NCBI RefSeq assembly: GCF_016899425.1
Contig: NZ_CP045994.1
Location: 3,162,001-3,226,000 of the forward strand
Origin: Burkholderia sp. MS389
GTDB taxonomy: Bacteria; Pseudomonadota; Gammaproteobacteria; Burkholderiales; Burkholderiaceae
Direction: 5' to 3'
DNA: 64,000 bases
Shown here: positions 53,855 to 62,703 of the stretch, piece by piece
Layout: every line of letters begins with the position of its first letter
How positions within the stretch are numbered: position 1 is the stretch's first letter
The notes under the pieces: model-generated
The model's input: the letters and a program-made list of their open reading frames with translations, nothing else
Database searches by the model: none
Told to the model about the DNA's origin: nothing
Made by a program: the position numbers and the translations under genes

Positions 53855-55351
53855 TCACCCGAACAAACCGTGCAGGAACCAGCGCGGGGCAGCCTGACTG
53901 CTCGTCCGCTCCATGAATACCCAGTAGCACGCGCCCTCTTCGTCCTGCGCGACGTGGTAATCGCGTGCGATCAACTGTCCGTCGAACCACCCGGCCTCGA
54001 TCCGCTCGGCCGACGACATCATCCGGAGTGGCGTATGAAATACCGGCCGCTCGCCGCGCATCAGAAGCGGCAGCGGTTCGGCGAGCAGCCACGCGGGACG
54101 CGGCGGCGCGGCGGGCGGACCGGCAACAGGCTTGCCCGCTTGCGCATCGAGCGGCAACCAGCGGTTCGCGACCTCGGGACGATGATCGGCGACAGGCGCC
54201 GCGCGCAATACGTTGTCCGTGCCGAGCCGCGCGACCAGCAGCTCGAGCAACCGCTCGCGGGTTTCCCGCGTACCGCCCGGCTCGGGAAAAAGATCGTCGG
54301 CCGGCGGCGCGACCGGTTCGACGCGCGTGGCCTTCAGCCGCACCGCGATCACCGCGGCCGGCAGCTCGACGCGCGCGAGCCGCTCGCCGAGCAGCCGCAT
54401 GAAATGCGCTTCGTCGCGCACGGGCGCCGCGAACGCGAGTTCGAGCGGGGTCGGCGGCACGGCCTGGCGGCCGCGCTCGTGCTCGAGCTCGAACGTCATC
54501 GCGGCCAGCGACAGTTGCCGCGCGGCCAGCCAGCCGCACAGCTGCACGACGAGCCGCCGTGCGGCGAACAGCACGGCTTCCGCGTAGTCGACGCGCTCCG
54601 GCAATTCGAGCCGCACGTCGAACACGGGCGGCACCGCCATCCACGCGAGCGGCTCGACCGCTTCGCCGTACGCCCGATCGAGCGCGGCCAGCAGCGCGGG
54701 ACCGCAACGCCGCTGCAGCCCCGCGCGCGGCAGGCGGCGCAGATCGGCAAGCGTGCGACAGCCGAGGCCGTCGAACCAGCCCGCATACGGACGCGCGTCG
54801 GGCAGCAGCACGCAGGGCAGCCGGTCGAGCGTGCGGACGAGCGACGCGTGACGCGCGACGCGGCGCCGCATGCGCGAGCGCGCCGACGTGCGCGCGAGCA
54901 GCCACGCGCCGCGCCCGGTCGGCGCGGCGGACAGGCGCGCCGCATAGCCGAGCGCCGCGAGCGTCGCGCGCACCTGGCGGCACAGCGACGGCAGCCCGCC
55001 GAACAGGCGCAGGCTCGGGCCGACGTCGACGATCAGCGTGGCTTCGTCGTCGAGCGCGACGCACGGCGAGAAGCGCAGCAGCGCGAGCGCGACCGCGCGC
55101 AGCGCATCGGCTTCGCGGGCGGGATCGCGTTCGACGAGCTGCGTCGCGGGCGCGAGCGTCAGCACGCCGCCGCGCTTCATGCCCGCGCGCACGCCCTGTC
55201 GGCGCGCGGCCGCATCGGCGATCAGCACGACACCCTGCTCGAGCACCGCGCAGCCTGCGTCGCCGGCCTCGCCGGCCGCTGCGTCAGACGGCGGCGGGGC
55301 GCACACGTCGAGCGGCAGGCGCGGCAGATGGATGCCGAGCAAGACGCGCAT
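53855..55351 (-). CDS. imuB: ImuB, inactive Y-family polymerase homolog
   Basis: A 498-residue Y-family-like protein that bridges the beta clamp and DnaE2. It starts RVLLGIHLPRLPLDV and shows the palm/finger pattern GVLTLAPATQLVERDP and LIVDVGPSLRLFGG, where Y-family polymerases carry acidic catalytic residues; here the first metal-binding Asp (of xDxD) is not seen, consistent with the family's loss of activity. The start overlaps the end of imuA by 68 bp, which is unusually long, so this start deserves checking. Confidence 0.88.
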   Translation of the reverse strand: MRVLLGIHLPRLPLDVCAPPPSDAAAGEAGDAGCAVLEQGVVLIADAAARRQGVRAGMKRGGVLTLAPATQLVERDPAREADALRAVALALLRFSPCVALDDEATLIVDVGPSLRLFGGLPSLCRQVRATLAALGYAARLSAAPTGRGAWLLARTSARSRMRRRVARHASLVRTLDRLPCVLLPDARPYAGWFDGLGCRTLADLRRLPRAGLQRRCGPALLAALDRAYGEAVEPLAWMAVPPVFDVRLELPERVDYAEAVLFAARRLVVQLCGWLAARQLSLAAMTFELEHERGRQAVPPTPLELAFAAPVRDEAHFMRLLGERLARVELPAAVIAVRLKATRVEPVAPPADDLFPEPGGTRETRERLLELLVARLGTDNVLRAAPVADHRPEVANRWLPLDAQAGKPVAGPPAAPPRPAWLLAEPLPLLMRGERPVFHTPLRMMSSAERIEAGWFDGQLIARDYHVAQDEEGACYWVFMERTSSQAAPRWFLHGLFG

Positions 55352-55991
55352 AGCGGCTCTCCACGATGGGCGACGGCAAATCGAGCACGAGCGGCTCGCT
55401 GCGCGCGGGCCCGCGACGCTTGACGATGTCGAGCGACACGCCGCCCGGCACCGGATGCAGCGCGACGCGCAGCACGGCCGGCGACGGCTGCCGCGCGGCC
55501 GACAGCGGGCGCAGCATCACGAACAGCGTGTCGCCGGTGCGCGCGGCCGCGAGATGCAGGCGCCGCAGCGCATCGGGCCGCGCGTCCTGCCAGAGCAGCA
55601 GCGCGCCGCAACAGCCGGTCTTGAGCGCCTGCTCGGCGGCCCACAGCGCATCGGTGCGGCTACCGGCGCGCAACCACAGCAGCGCGTCGGCCGGCACGCC
55701 GAGGCTGGCGAGCGCGGTGGCATGCGGCGACTGCGGCGGCGCGACGAGCGCGAGCGGCCGCCGCGCGCTGACGGCGCGGGCGAGCGCGGGTGCGAGCAGC
55801 CGCATCTCGCCGCAGCCCGGCTGCGCGGCCAGCAGTTCGACGAGGCCGCCGACCGGCCAGCCGCCGCCCGGCAGCTCGGCCGACAGCGGCGCGAAGCCGG
55901 TCTCGATCGTGCGCGGACCGCCGCGCGCGAGCTGCGAGCCGCGCCACAGCGACGGATGAAGGGACTCGGGAGAAATGGAGGATGCGAGCAT
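55284..55991 (-). CDS. imuA: ImuA, SulA/RecA-like partner of the mutasome
   Basis: A 235-residue protein with a RecA/SulA-like fold: GGWPVGGLVELLAAQPGCGEMRLLAPAL resembles a degenerate Walker A region. It is needed for ImuB/DnaE2-dependent mutagenesis in other bacteria. The ATG at 55991 follows GGGTGG; a GTG at 56003 is an alternative. It is the first gene of imuA-imuB-dnaE2, and a LexA box lies just upstream. Confidence 0.85.
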   Translation of the reverse strand: MLASSISPESLHPSLWRGSQLARGGPRTIETGFAPLSAELPGGGWPVGGLVELLAAQPGCGEMRLLAPALARAVSARRPLALVAPPQSPHATALASLGVPADALLWLRAGSRTDALWAAEQALKTGCCGALLLWQDARPDALRRLHLAAARTGDTLFVMLRPLSAARQPSPAVLRVALHPVPGGVSLDIVKRRGPARSEPLVLDLPSPIVESRYARLARHPSAAPAARRVRPAAV

Positions 55992-56005
55992 GATGCCACC
56001 CACAG

Positions 56006-56021
56006 CTGTATGGATATACAG
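56006..56021 (-). promoter_or_regulatory. LexA (SOS) box of imuA-imuB-dnaE2
   Basis: CTGTATGGATATACAG on the plus strand (CTGTATATCCATACAG on the minus) fits CTGT-N8-ACAG and is close to the E. coli-type LexA consensus. It lies 15 bp before the imuA start, next to a TATACT -10-like hexamer at 56020-56025, so LexA binding would block transcription. Confidence 0.9.
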
Positions 56022-56199
56022 TATATGGCAATGCGCGCGCGCCGCACAGCAGCGGTGTAAAACCGGTTTTCGTCGGAAGAAATCGGGGAGAAGCCGGCGC
56101 GCCCGTCATGCCACGGCGCGCCGGCCCGCAACGCGTCAGCCGCGTCGACCACTTTACGTTATGCTGTCCGCCGACCCGACCCACACCATCGGAGGGGAC

Positions 56200-56508
56200 T
56201 TGAAACGAACGATTCGTGCGATCGCATGGGTGGCCGTCGCGCTGGCGCTGCCGGGAGCAGCCTTCGCGCTGACCGACGGCAGCGCGCAATACGACGACTG
56301 CATGCTCAATGCGCTGCGCGAGAGCCGCAACGGCGCCGCCGCGCAGCTGATCCAGCGCTCATGCGATGCGCTGTACCGCAACAACGCGATGCTGCTGCCG
56401 CGCGAACGGCGCTTTCACGAGTGCGTGGTGCAGTCGCTGCCGGGCGTGCGCGACAACTATGCGATCCAGCAGATCATGTCGATCTGCTCGCGGCGTGGGG
56501 AGATGTGA
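56200..56508 (+). CDS. small exported protein with four cysteines
   Basis: A 102-residue protein with a signal sequence (KRTIRAIAWVAVALALPGAAFA) and a mature part with exactly four Cys (in DDCML, QRSCDA, HECVV and MSICSR) and regular helical content. It resembles the VF_A0006-type four-cysteine family, which would form two disulfides in the periplasm. I did not confirm that by search. The TTG at 56200 is preceded by GGAGGGG; an in-frame ATG at 56161 lies 13 codons upstream and would give an implausibly long n-region. It is divergent from imuA. Confidence 0.6.
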   Translation: MKRTIRAIAWVAVALALPGAAFALTDGSAQYDDCMLNALRESRNGAAAQLIQRSCDALYRNNAMLLPRERRFHECVVQSLPGVRDNYAIQQIMSICSRRGEM

Positions 56509-56634
56509 GCGCGCGCTGAACGCCACGCTGTCGGCCCTCCTTTACGCGCACCGATATGAAAAAGGGGCTGCGCGATGTTTGCAGCAACGCCGGACAGCGC
56601 CCCCCGTCAGGTCGTAGACAAACTCGGTGAGCGG

Positions 56635-56967
56635 TCAGTCGTAGAGCCAGCGCCCCGCTTTTGCCGATGCGATCAGCATTCGAACATTCAGATCCGGAAC
56701 ACGATGGATCACTTTTTTCTTAAACGGATTGATCAAGTCAAGAAACGAAGAATCGTCTTCCGGATAATATTTTTTAATATCGAACCCACTTATATCAACA
56801 TTAAATTTCGCCGAATACTCCCGCATCAGATCCTCGACCTCACAATCATCAAAACGCAAGTCCAGATCCAAATCGGTACTTTCCGTTATCTCATCGGCCA
56901 TGAATGATATAGAGAATCCGGACTTTTTCCTTACAAACTCAATCACCCTTTTTTCAAGATCTACCAT
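56635..56967 (-). CDS. DUF1493-like small acidic protein
   Basis: A 110-residue protein in an AT-rich segment. The sequence VDLEKRVIEFVRKKSGFS, then TDLDLDLRFDDCEVEDLM and a C-terminal RMLIASAKAGRWLYD fits the DUF1493 family, whose fold is compared to acyl carrier proteins. Where an ACP has Asp-Ser-Leu for phosphopantetheine, this has FDDCE, so no carrier Ser is seen. Codons AGG, ATA and TTA are frequent. Its ATG overlaps the stop of the upstream STM2901-like gene by seven bases (ATGGTAG). Function unknown. Confidence 0.7.
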   Translation of the reverse strand: MVDLEKRVIEFVRKKSGFSISFMADEITESTDLDLDLRFDDCEVEDLMREYSAKFNVDISGFDIKKYYPEDDSSFLDLINPFKKKVIHRVPDLNVRMLIASAKAGRWLYD

Positions 56968-57416
56968 AACCTATCCCCCTCCCTTGCAACTCTATTGTAG
57001 TGAGCCACCGTCTTGCCGGCAATAATAGAAATATCCCTTGCAAGAATCACCCAACCAAGCACGGGGATCGTTCTTCCTACGAAGGTTCCGATGTTTCTAA
57101 CCAGCCTGATTTTCAAATTTCGCACCGGTCCGCCTACCAGTGTTGGCAATTTCCAACCAAACGGGAATTGAGCCTTTTGAAAAACCCTTCTTGAGTATTT
57201 GCTTGCAAGCGAAGTCCCCTGTATCGCGTCGATCGGCTTTGCCCTGGTCGGCAAATTACTTCTACCCAGCAAGATCATACCAACCGACACGGCATCATCG
57301 ACGCCCAACTGATTCATCGTTTCGTCAACCATGATCCAGAAGAACAATTCTCCCGCAGTCAGATTGACCATCCCATAGTAATGGTAAGCCGCACTCAATT
57401 TCTCGACAGCACTCAT
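56961..57416 (-). CDS. STM2901-like protein of unknown function
   Basis: A 151-residue protein with LTAGELFFWIMVDETMNQLG near the N-terminus, PTRAKPIDAIQGTSLASKY in the middle and a hydrophobic stretch IGTFVGRTIPVLGWVILARD near 110-135, which could be a membrane hairpin. The pattern agrees with the STM2901 family of Salmonella and other bacteria, seen together with DUF1493 genes. AGGA lies seven bases before the ATG. Base composition is far below its neighbours, suggesting horizontal transfer. Function unknown. Confidence 0.7.
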   Translation of the reverse strand: MSAVEKLSAAYHYYGMVNLTAGELFFWIMVDETMNQLGVDDAVSVGMILLGRSNLPTRAKPIDAIQGTSLASKYSRRVFQKAQFPFGWKLPTLVGGPVRNLKIRLVRNIGTFVGRTIPVLGWVILARDISIIAGKTVAHYNRVAREGDRLW

Positions 57417-57759
57417 TCAGCGTCCTCGCTCGTAATTTTTAAAAATGTTTTTTAGTCTAACGAAGACGTACGGTTACCGTGCCGACAAGCCCGGCCGATC
57501 TGTTGACCGATCGCACCGCAACGACGGTGGAATCTCACGCGGAATAAATCGTCATTCTGCTCGACGCGAGCAATGACGGGCGCAACGGGACGCCGGAGAG
57601 AGAAAGTGCATAGCGATTCCGAATTCGAGCGGTCTCGCACATGTTTCATACCAACGTGTCGAACCGTTACCAAACGGCTTTATCCATGAACGTCAATGCA
57701 ATTGCGGCGTGTAATCTTCACGCTACTCCTGCATCTCGAAAGCATTCCGCTCGCACACG
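57417..57759. other. low-GC flank of the STM2901/DUF1493 island, no gene seen
   Basis: About 340 bp between the STM2901-like gene and the metQ terminator. I found no ORF with a ribosome site and protein-like composition, no transposase remnant, no tRNA and no clear terminal repeat. It probably contains the promoter of the island genes. Confidence 0.5.
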
Positions 57760-57788
57760 AAAAAAAGGCCTGCACACGTGCAGGCCTT
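57760..57788 (-). terminator. intrinsic terminator after metQ
   Basis: Read on the minus strand, AAGGCCTGC pairs with GCAGGCCTT around a short loop, followed by seven T. It ends metQ. Confidence 0.88.
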
Positions 57789-57809
57789 CGTTCGATCAAC
57801 CGATCGCGC

Positions 57810-58625
57810 TCAGAACGACGCGACCATCGAGCCCTTGAACTGCTTCTTGATGAATTCCTTCACTTCCGTCGACTGGTACGCCTTCACCAGCTTCTTCACC
57901 CACGGCTGATCCTTGTCCTTCGCACGCACGGCGATCAGGTTCGCGTACGGGCTCGTCAGCGCTTCGAGCGCGATCGCGTCCTTGGTCGGCTGCAGGTTCG
58001 CGGCCAGCGCGTAGTTCGTGTTGATCACGGCCGCGTCGACGTCCGACAGCACGCGCGGCAGTTGCGCGGCGTCGAGTTCGGAGATCTTCAGCTTCTTCGG
58101 GTTCTCGGCGATGTCGAGCACCGTCGCGTTGTTGCCGCCCGTGCCGGCGCCGGCCTTCAGCTTGATCACGCCTTGCGTCTGCAACAGCAGCAGCGCACGG
58201 TTCTCGTTCGACGGATCGTTCGGCACCGCGAGCTTCGCGCCCTGCGGCAGATCCTTCAGCGACTTGAACTTCTTCGAATACACGCCGATCGGCGAAATGT
58301 AGGTCAGACCCGCGCTGACGATCTTGTAGCCGCGCTGCTTCACCTGGCTGTCGAGGTAGGGCTGATGCTGGAAGCTGTTCGCGTCGAGGTCGCCCGAATC
58401 GAGCGCCGCGTTCGGCTGCACGTAGTCGTTGAACTCGATGACCTTCACGTTCAGGCCTTCCTTCTCCTTCGCGACCTTCTGCACGACTTGCCACACTTGC
58501 GCATCCGGGCCGGCGACCGTACCGACCTTGATCACCTTGTCTTCGGCATGCGCGCCTGCCGACAGCGTCAGCGCGGCGCCGGTGGCCAGCACGGAAAATA
58601 CCTTCAGGAGACTGCGACGCTTCAT
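57810..58625 (-). CDS. metQ: MetQ/NlpA-family methionine-binding protein
   Basis: Substrate-binding component for D/L-methionine uptake, 271 residues. It has KVIKVGTVAGPDAQVWQVV near the N-terminus of the mature protein, EFNDYVQPNAAL, and PNDPSNENRALLLLQ, as in MetQ. The signal sequence ends AGAHA before EDKV and contains no lipobox Cys, so it would be a soluble periplasmic protein, unlike typical lipidated MetQ. No metN or metI lies beside it, so it may act with a transporter encoded elsewhere. The ATG at 58625 matches a double-Arg, Lys-rich n-region. Confidence 0.9.
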   Translation of the reverse strand: MKRRSLLKVFSVLATGAALTLSAGAHAEDKVIKVGTVAGPDAQVWQVVQKVAKEKEGLNVKVIEFNDYVQPNAALDSGDLDANSFQHQPYLDSQVKQRGYKIVSAGLTYISPIGVYSKKFKSLKDLPQGAKLAVPNDPSNENRALLLLQTQGVIKLKAGAGTGGNNATVLDIAENPKKLKISELDAAQLPRVLSDVDAAVINTNYALAANLQPTKDAIALEALTSPYANLIAVRAKDKDQPWVKKLVKAYQSTEVKEFIKKQFKGSMVASF

Positions 58626-58844
58626 CTGTTTCTCGCTTTCTTGCTTACTTGAAATGGGGCGCGATACGGGTATGCCCGGACTCGCAGGAAGGGGCAAATG
58701 GTGTCACAGGATCGGCGGGAAGTGAAATACATCCCGCTCATATGGGTATGCACCAGCGCAGTGCCGGCGGCCGATGCCCGATTCGGCCGTTAGTTGCACT
58801 TTTTCGTCGATGCATCGGCTCATCAGCCCATCGGCCGACACCCG

Positions 58845-60485
58845 TCACGCCGCCACCACCTCGTCGACCGCCTCCGCGCCGCCGAATGCCGGTTCGGCCG
58901 CCCTGCCGCCGGCCTCGCGCGCCGACGGGCCGCCGGTATTGCCGACCCGGAACGAACCGACCGCATCGCGCAGCCGCGCGGCCTGTTCCTGCAGCGACGC
59001 GGCCGCCGCCGCCGCTTCCTCGACCAGCGCCGCGTTCTGCTGCGTCACCTGGTCCATCTGCGTGACGGCGCGCCCGACCTGCGTGATGCCGCTCGCCTGC
59101 TCCTCGGACGCGGCCGCGATCTCGCCCATGATGTCGGTCACGCGCGCGACCGCCTGCAGGATCTCGCCCATCGTCGTGCCGGCCTGGCCGACCAGCGTCG
59201 AGCCGTTGCGCACGCGCTCGACCGAATCGACGATCAGCGCGCGGATCTCCTTCGCGGCCGTCGCGCTGCGCTGCGCGAGCGAACGCACCTCGCCCGCGAC
59301 CACCGCGAAGCCGCGGCCCTGCTCGCCCGCGCGCGCGGCCTCGACTGCCGCGTTCAGCGCGAGGATGTTGGTCTGGAACGCGATGCCCTCGATCACGCCG
59401 ATGATGTCGGCGATCTTGCGCGAGCTGTCGTCGATCTCGCCCATCGTGCCGATCACGCGGTTCACGACGTCGCTGCCGGTGCGCGCGATGTCCGACGCGT
59501 TGTTCGCGAGCCCGCTCGCCTGCCGCGCGTTGTCCGCGTTCTGCTTCACCGTCGCGGTCAGTTGCTCCATGCTCGCGGCCGTTTCCTCGAGCGATGCGGC
59601 CTGCTCCTCGGTGCGCTGCGACAGGTCGTCGTTGCCGGCCGAGATCTGGCGGCTCGCCGACGCGATCGCTTCGGCCGACTGGCGAATCCCGCCGATCGTC
59701 GCCTGCAGCCGCGCCTGCATGTCGTGCATCGCGGCCATCATGCTCGTGCGGTCGCCGGCGCGCACCGGCACCGGCTGCGTGAGGTCGCCCTGCGCGATGC
59801 GCGTCGCGAGCGCGGCCGCTTCGTCCGGCTCGCCGCCGAGGCTGCCGCGCACGTTGCGGATGATCACCAGCATCGCCGCGCTGATCACGAAGCCGATCAC
59901 GAACACCACGGCCAGATGGCCGAGCAGCGTCCGGTAATAGACGGTGTCGATGTCCTTCAGGAACACGCCGCTCGAAATGTTCCAGTCCCATGGCGCGAAT
60001 CGGGTGACGTAGCTGATCTTCGGCACGGCCGTCTCGCTGTGCGGCAGCCGCCCGCGATATTCGGCGAACCCGCTGCCGGTCGCCTTCGCCGCGTTCAGGA
60101 TCGTCACGAACAGCGGCTTGCCGTCCGGATCGAGATAGTCGCCGACCTGCGTGTCGACGAGCTTCGGCAGCGTCGGGTGCATCAGCACGACCGGCTTCGA
60201 ATCCATCACGAACACATAGCCCGAATCGCCGTAGCGCATCGCGGCGAGGCGCGCGAGCGCGTCGCGCTTCGCGTCGGCCTCGGGCATCGTGCCGCTCTGC
60301 GCGAGCGCGTGATAGGCCTTCACGATGCCCGCCGCCGAGTCGACGAGATTCGCGATGCCGGCCTTGCGTTCGGCGAGCATCGTCGCGCGCGTCTCGTAGG
60401 CGCTCCATGCGCCGACGCCCAGAAGACCGATCCATACCAGCGCAAGCGCGAGCCACAGCTTGCGGTTCAAACTCATTCTGCTCAT
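58845..60485 (-). CDS. methyl-accepting chemotaxis protein with single Cache domain
   Basis: A 546-residue inner-membrane chemoreceptor: N-terminal membrane segment (about 10-30), periplasmic sCache_2-like sensor (about 35-185, with [15 protein letters not shown]), a second membrane segment (about 190-212), HAMP, and a cytoplasmic coiled-coil signalling domain whose tip reads [21 protein letters not shown]. No C-terminal CheR/CheB-docking pentapeptide is seen (it ends VDEVVAA). The ligand is unknown; sCache_2 domains often bind organic acids. It is a single gene with no che genes nearby. The ATG at 60485 is chosen because the conserved basic start [10 protein letters not shown] begins here. 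Confidence 0.92.
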   Translation of the reverse strand: MSRMSLNRKLWLALALVWIGLLGVGAWSAYETRATMLAERKAGIANLVDSAAGIVKAYHALAQSGTMPEADAKRDALARLAAMRYGDSGYVFVMDSKPVVLMHPTLPKLVDTQVGDYLDPDGKPLFVTILNAAKATGSGFAEYRGRLPHSETAVPKISYVTRFAPWDWNISSGVFLKDIDTVYYRTLLGHLAVVFVIGFVISAAMLVIIRNVRGSLGGEPDEAAALATRIAQGDLTQPVPVRAGDRTSMMAAMHDMQARLQATIGGIRQSAEAIASASRQISAGNDDLSQRTEEQAASLEETAASMEQLTATVKQNADNARQASGLANNASDIARTGSDVVNRVIGTMGEIDDSSRKIADIIGVIEGIAFQTNILALNAAVEAARAGEQGRGFAVVAGEVRSLAQRSATAAKEIRALIVDSVERVRNGSTLVGQAGTTMGEILQAVARVTDIMGEIAAASEEQASGITQVGRAVTQMDQVTQQNAALVEEAAAAAASLQEQAARLRDAVGSFRVGNTGGPSAREAGGRAAEPAFGGAEAVDEVVAA

Positions 60486-60724
60486 CTGCGTGCCTCTGTC
60501 GATGTCGATGCATCCGGCGCGCGAACGGCCTGCCGCGCGCAAACGGTTGCTCTTTCATTTACGGCACCGAGGCTTACATCTTGAATACGCGCCGGCGCGG
60601 CGAACCGGCGATCGACAGGCACGCCGTCCGTCACGCGCCGGCGCCGGCGCGACAGCCCGCGTCCGCTGTGCTAAAAAGACCGGCGGCCGGCGCGCAAAGC
60701 GCCGGCATCATTCCAGGGCCATCC

Positions 60725-61015
60725 ATGTACGTCATCGACATCCACTACACCGCGTCGCTCGAGCGCATCGACGACGCGCTCGAACGCCACCGCGCGTATC
60801 TGCAGCCGCAGTTCGACAAGGGCATCTTCATCGCGGCGGGGCCGAAGGTGCCGCGCTCAGGCGGCATGATCCTCGCGGCCCGCATCGATCGCGACGAACT
60901 CGACGCGATCCTCGAAACCGACCCGTTCGTCACCGAGGGGCTCGCCACCTATCGCGTGACGGAATTCCGGATCACGCGCGCCGCGTCCGGCTTCAACGTG
61001 CCGGCGCTGCCGTAA
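60725..61015 (+). CDS. YciI family protein
   Basis: A 96-residue single-domain protein starting YVIDIHYTASLERIDDALERHRAYL, with the YciI-type ferredoxin-like alpha-beta fold and the conserved His-Asp region; the C-terminus is RVTEFRITRAASGFN. Members are small dimers, some with dechlorinase- or muconolactone-like activity, most unknown. The ATG at 60725 has no strong ribosome site. It stands between the chemoreceptor and the sco gene. Confidence 0.85.
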   Translation: MYVIDIHYTASLERIDDALERHRAYLQPQFDKGIFIAAGPKVPRSGGMILAARIDRDELDAILETDPFVTEGLATYRVTEFRITRAASGFNVPALP

Positions 61016-61156
61016 CGCGGCTTCGGCGCAATACGCGCACATGCCGACGCGCCGCCCGGCGGGCAGCGCATGCGCACGACGAAGCGAGCGGGAAAACGTG
61101 ACGGCGCGAAACGGCCGTCACGCGAAACGCCGGGCCGCGCGCCCGGCGGCTGCCGG

Positions 61157-61774
61157 TCAGTCGACCAGCAGCTTCAGGTCGTGGACCCACGGCGCCGGGC
61201 CCTGGCCGTCACGCACGAACAGGCGCAGCTTGCCGTCGCGGTCGAACACGTAGCTCGCGGCCGTATGGTCCATCGTGTAGCTGCCGGGCGTCTTGCCGGG
61301 CACCTTCGCGTAGTACACGCGGAAATCCTTCGTGACCTTCTTCAGCGCCGCTTCGTCGGCCGGCCGCAGGCCGATGAACGACGGATCGAACGCGGGCACG
61401 TACTGGCCGAGCAGCGCCGGCGTGTCGCGTTCCGGATCGACGGTCACGAACAGCACCTGCACGCGCTTCGCGGCATCGGGCCCGAGCTGCTTCAGCGCTT
61501 CGGACAGCTCGGCCATCGTGGTCGGGCACACGTCCGGGCAGTGCGTATAGCCGAAGAACATCACGACGGCTTTGCCCTTGAAGTCGGCGAGCGTGCGGAC
61601 CTTGCCGGTCGTATCGGGCAGCGAGAAGTCGCTGCCGAACTGCGTGTTGCCGGTGATGTCGAGATTCTGGAATTTCGGCGCGTTGTCGCATCCGGCGAGC
61701 AGCAGCGCTGCCGTGAATGCGCACGCGAGCATCCAGCCTTGGCGCGCGCGGCGCCCGAACCGTGATGGGAGCAT
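61157..61774 (-). CDS. sco: SCO1/SenC copper chaperone for cytochrome oxidase
   Basis: Thioredoxin-fold lipoprotein that delivers copper to the CuA site of cytochrome c oxidase. The 205-residue precursor has a lipobox LLAGC (Cys about residue 29) and the copper ligands in GYTHCPDVCPTT plus the His in YTMDHTAAS. An ATG at 61774 is used; a TTG nine bases upstream is an alternative. It follows ctaB by 18 bp on the same strand and completes the ctaA-ctaB-sco assembly unit. Confidence 0.94.
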   Translation of the reverse strand: MLPSRFGRRARQGWMLACAFTAALLLAGCDNAPKFQNLDITGNTQFGSDFSLPDTTGKVRTLADFKGKAVVMFFGYTHCPDVCPTTMAELSEALKQLGPDAAKRVQVLFVTVDPERDTPALLGQYVPAFDPSFIGLRPADEAALKKVTKDFRVYYAKVPGKTPGSYTMDHTAASYVFDRDGKLRLFVRDGQGPAPWVHDLKLLVD

Positions 61775-61792
61775 TGCGTTCAAACCGTGCGG

Positions 61793-62695
61793 TTACACGC
61801 CGAGCAGCGGGCGTGCATAGTGATCGACGAGCAGCGCGACAAACAGCAGCGACAGATAGACGATCGAGTAGCGGAAGGCCTTGCGGGCGAGTGCGTCCGA
61901 ATAGTCGCGATGGATCTTCCACGCATACGCGAGGAAGACCGCGCCGAGCAGCACCGCGCTCGTCAGGTAGACGGCCCCGCTCATCCCGGAAATGAACGGC
62001 ATCATCGTGACCGCGAACAGGATCACCGTATACAGCAGGATGTGCAGCCGCGTGAACTTCTCGCCGTGCGTGACGGGCAGCATCGGCAGCCCGGCATTCT
62101 CGTAATCCTTGCGGCGATAGAGCGCGAGCACCCAGAAATGCGGCGGCGTCCACACGAAGATGATCAGCACGAGGATCCACGCGTCGCCCGGCACCGCGCC
62201 GGTGACGGCCGCCCAGCCGAGCGCCGGCGGCATCGCGCCCGACGCGCCGCCGATCACGATGTTCTGCGGCGTCATCGGCTTGAGCAGCAGCGTGTAGACC
62301 ACCGCGTAGCCGACGAACGTCGCGATCGTCAGCCACATCGTCAGCGGATTCGTGAACGTGTAGAGCGTCCATGCGCCGACGCTGCCGAGCACCGCCGAGA
62401 ACAGCAGGATCTGCGGCGTCGTGATCTCGCCGCGCGCGGACGGACGCCACGCGGTGCGGCGCATCATCGCGTCGATCTTCTGTTCGACAAGGCAGTTGAT
62501 CGCGAACGCGGCGCCGGCCAGCAGCCAGATGCCGACGGTGCCGCCGATCAGCACGTGCCACGGCACCATGCCCGGCGTCGCGAGGAACATGCCGATCACC
62601 GCGCAGAACACCGCGAGCTGCGTGACACGCGGCTTCGTCAGCGCCATGTACTGGGAAAAGCGGCTACCGGGCGATTGGGAGAGGGTGCTTTGCAT
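61793..62695 (-). CDS. ctaB: protoheme IX farnesyltransferase (heme O synthase)
   Basis: UbiA-type membrane prenyltransferase that adds a farnesyl group to heme b. The 300-residue protein has about nine membrane segments, the first prenyl-diphosphate region with [15 protein letters not shown], and the second with [14 protein letters not shown]. The ATG at 62695 begins [12 protein letters not shown]. It lies 8 bp downstream of ctaA on the same strand, as expected of sequential heme A synthesis steps. Confidence 0.96.
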   Translation of the reverse strand: MQSTLSQSPGSRFSQYMALTKPRVTQLAVFCAVIGMFLATPGMVPWHVLIGGTVGIWLLAGAAFAINCLVEQKIDAMMRRTAWRPSARGEITTPQILLFSAVLGSVGAWTLYTFTNPLTMWLTIATFVGYAVVYTLLLKPMTPQNIVIGGASGAMPPALGWAAVTGAVPGDAWILVLIIFVWTPPHFWVLALYRRKDYENAGLPMLPVTHGEKFTRLHILLYTVILFAVTMMPFISGMSGAVYLTSAVLLGAVFLAYAWKIHRDYSDALARKAFRYSIVYLSLLFVALLVDHYARPLLGV

Positions 62696-62703
62696 GGGGA
62701 CGG

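Noticed and set aside
57452..57673. 73-codon minus-strand ORF upstream of the STM2901-like gene
   Set aside because: No ribosome site, unusual Arg/His-rich composition and no similarity that I recognise; it does not have the AT-rich codon style of the two island genes.
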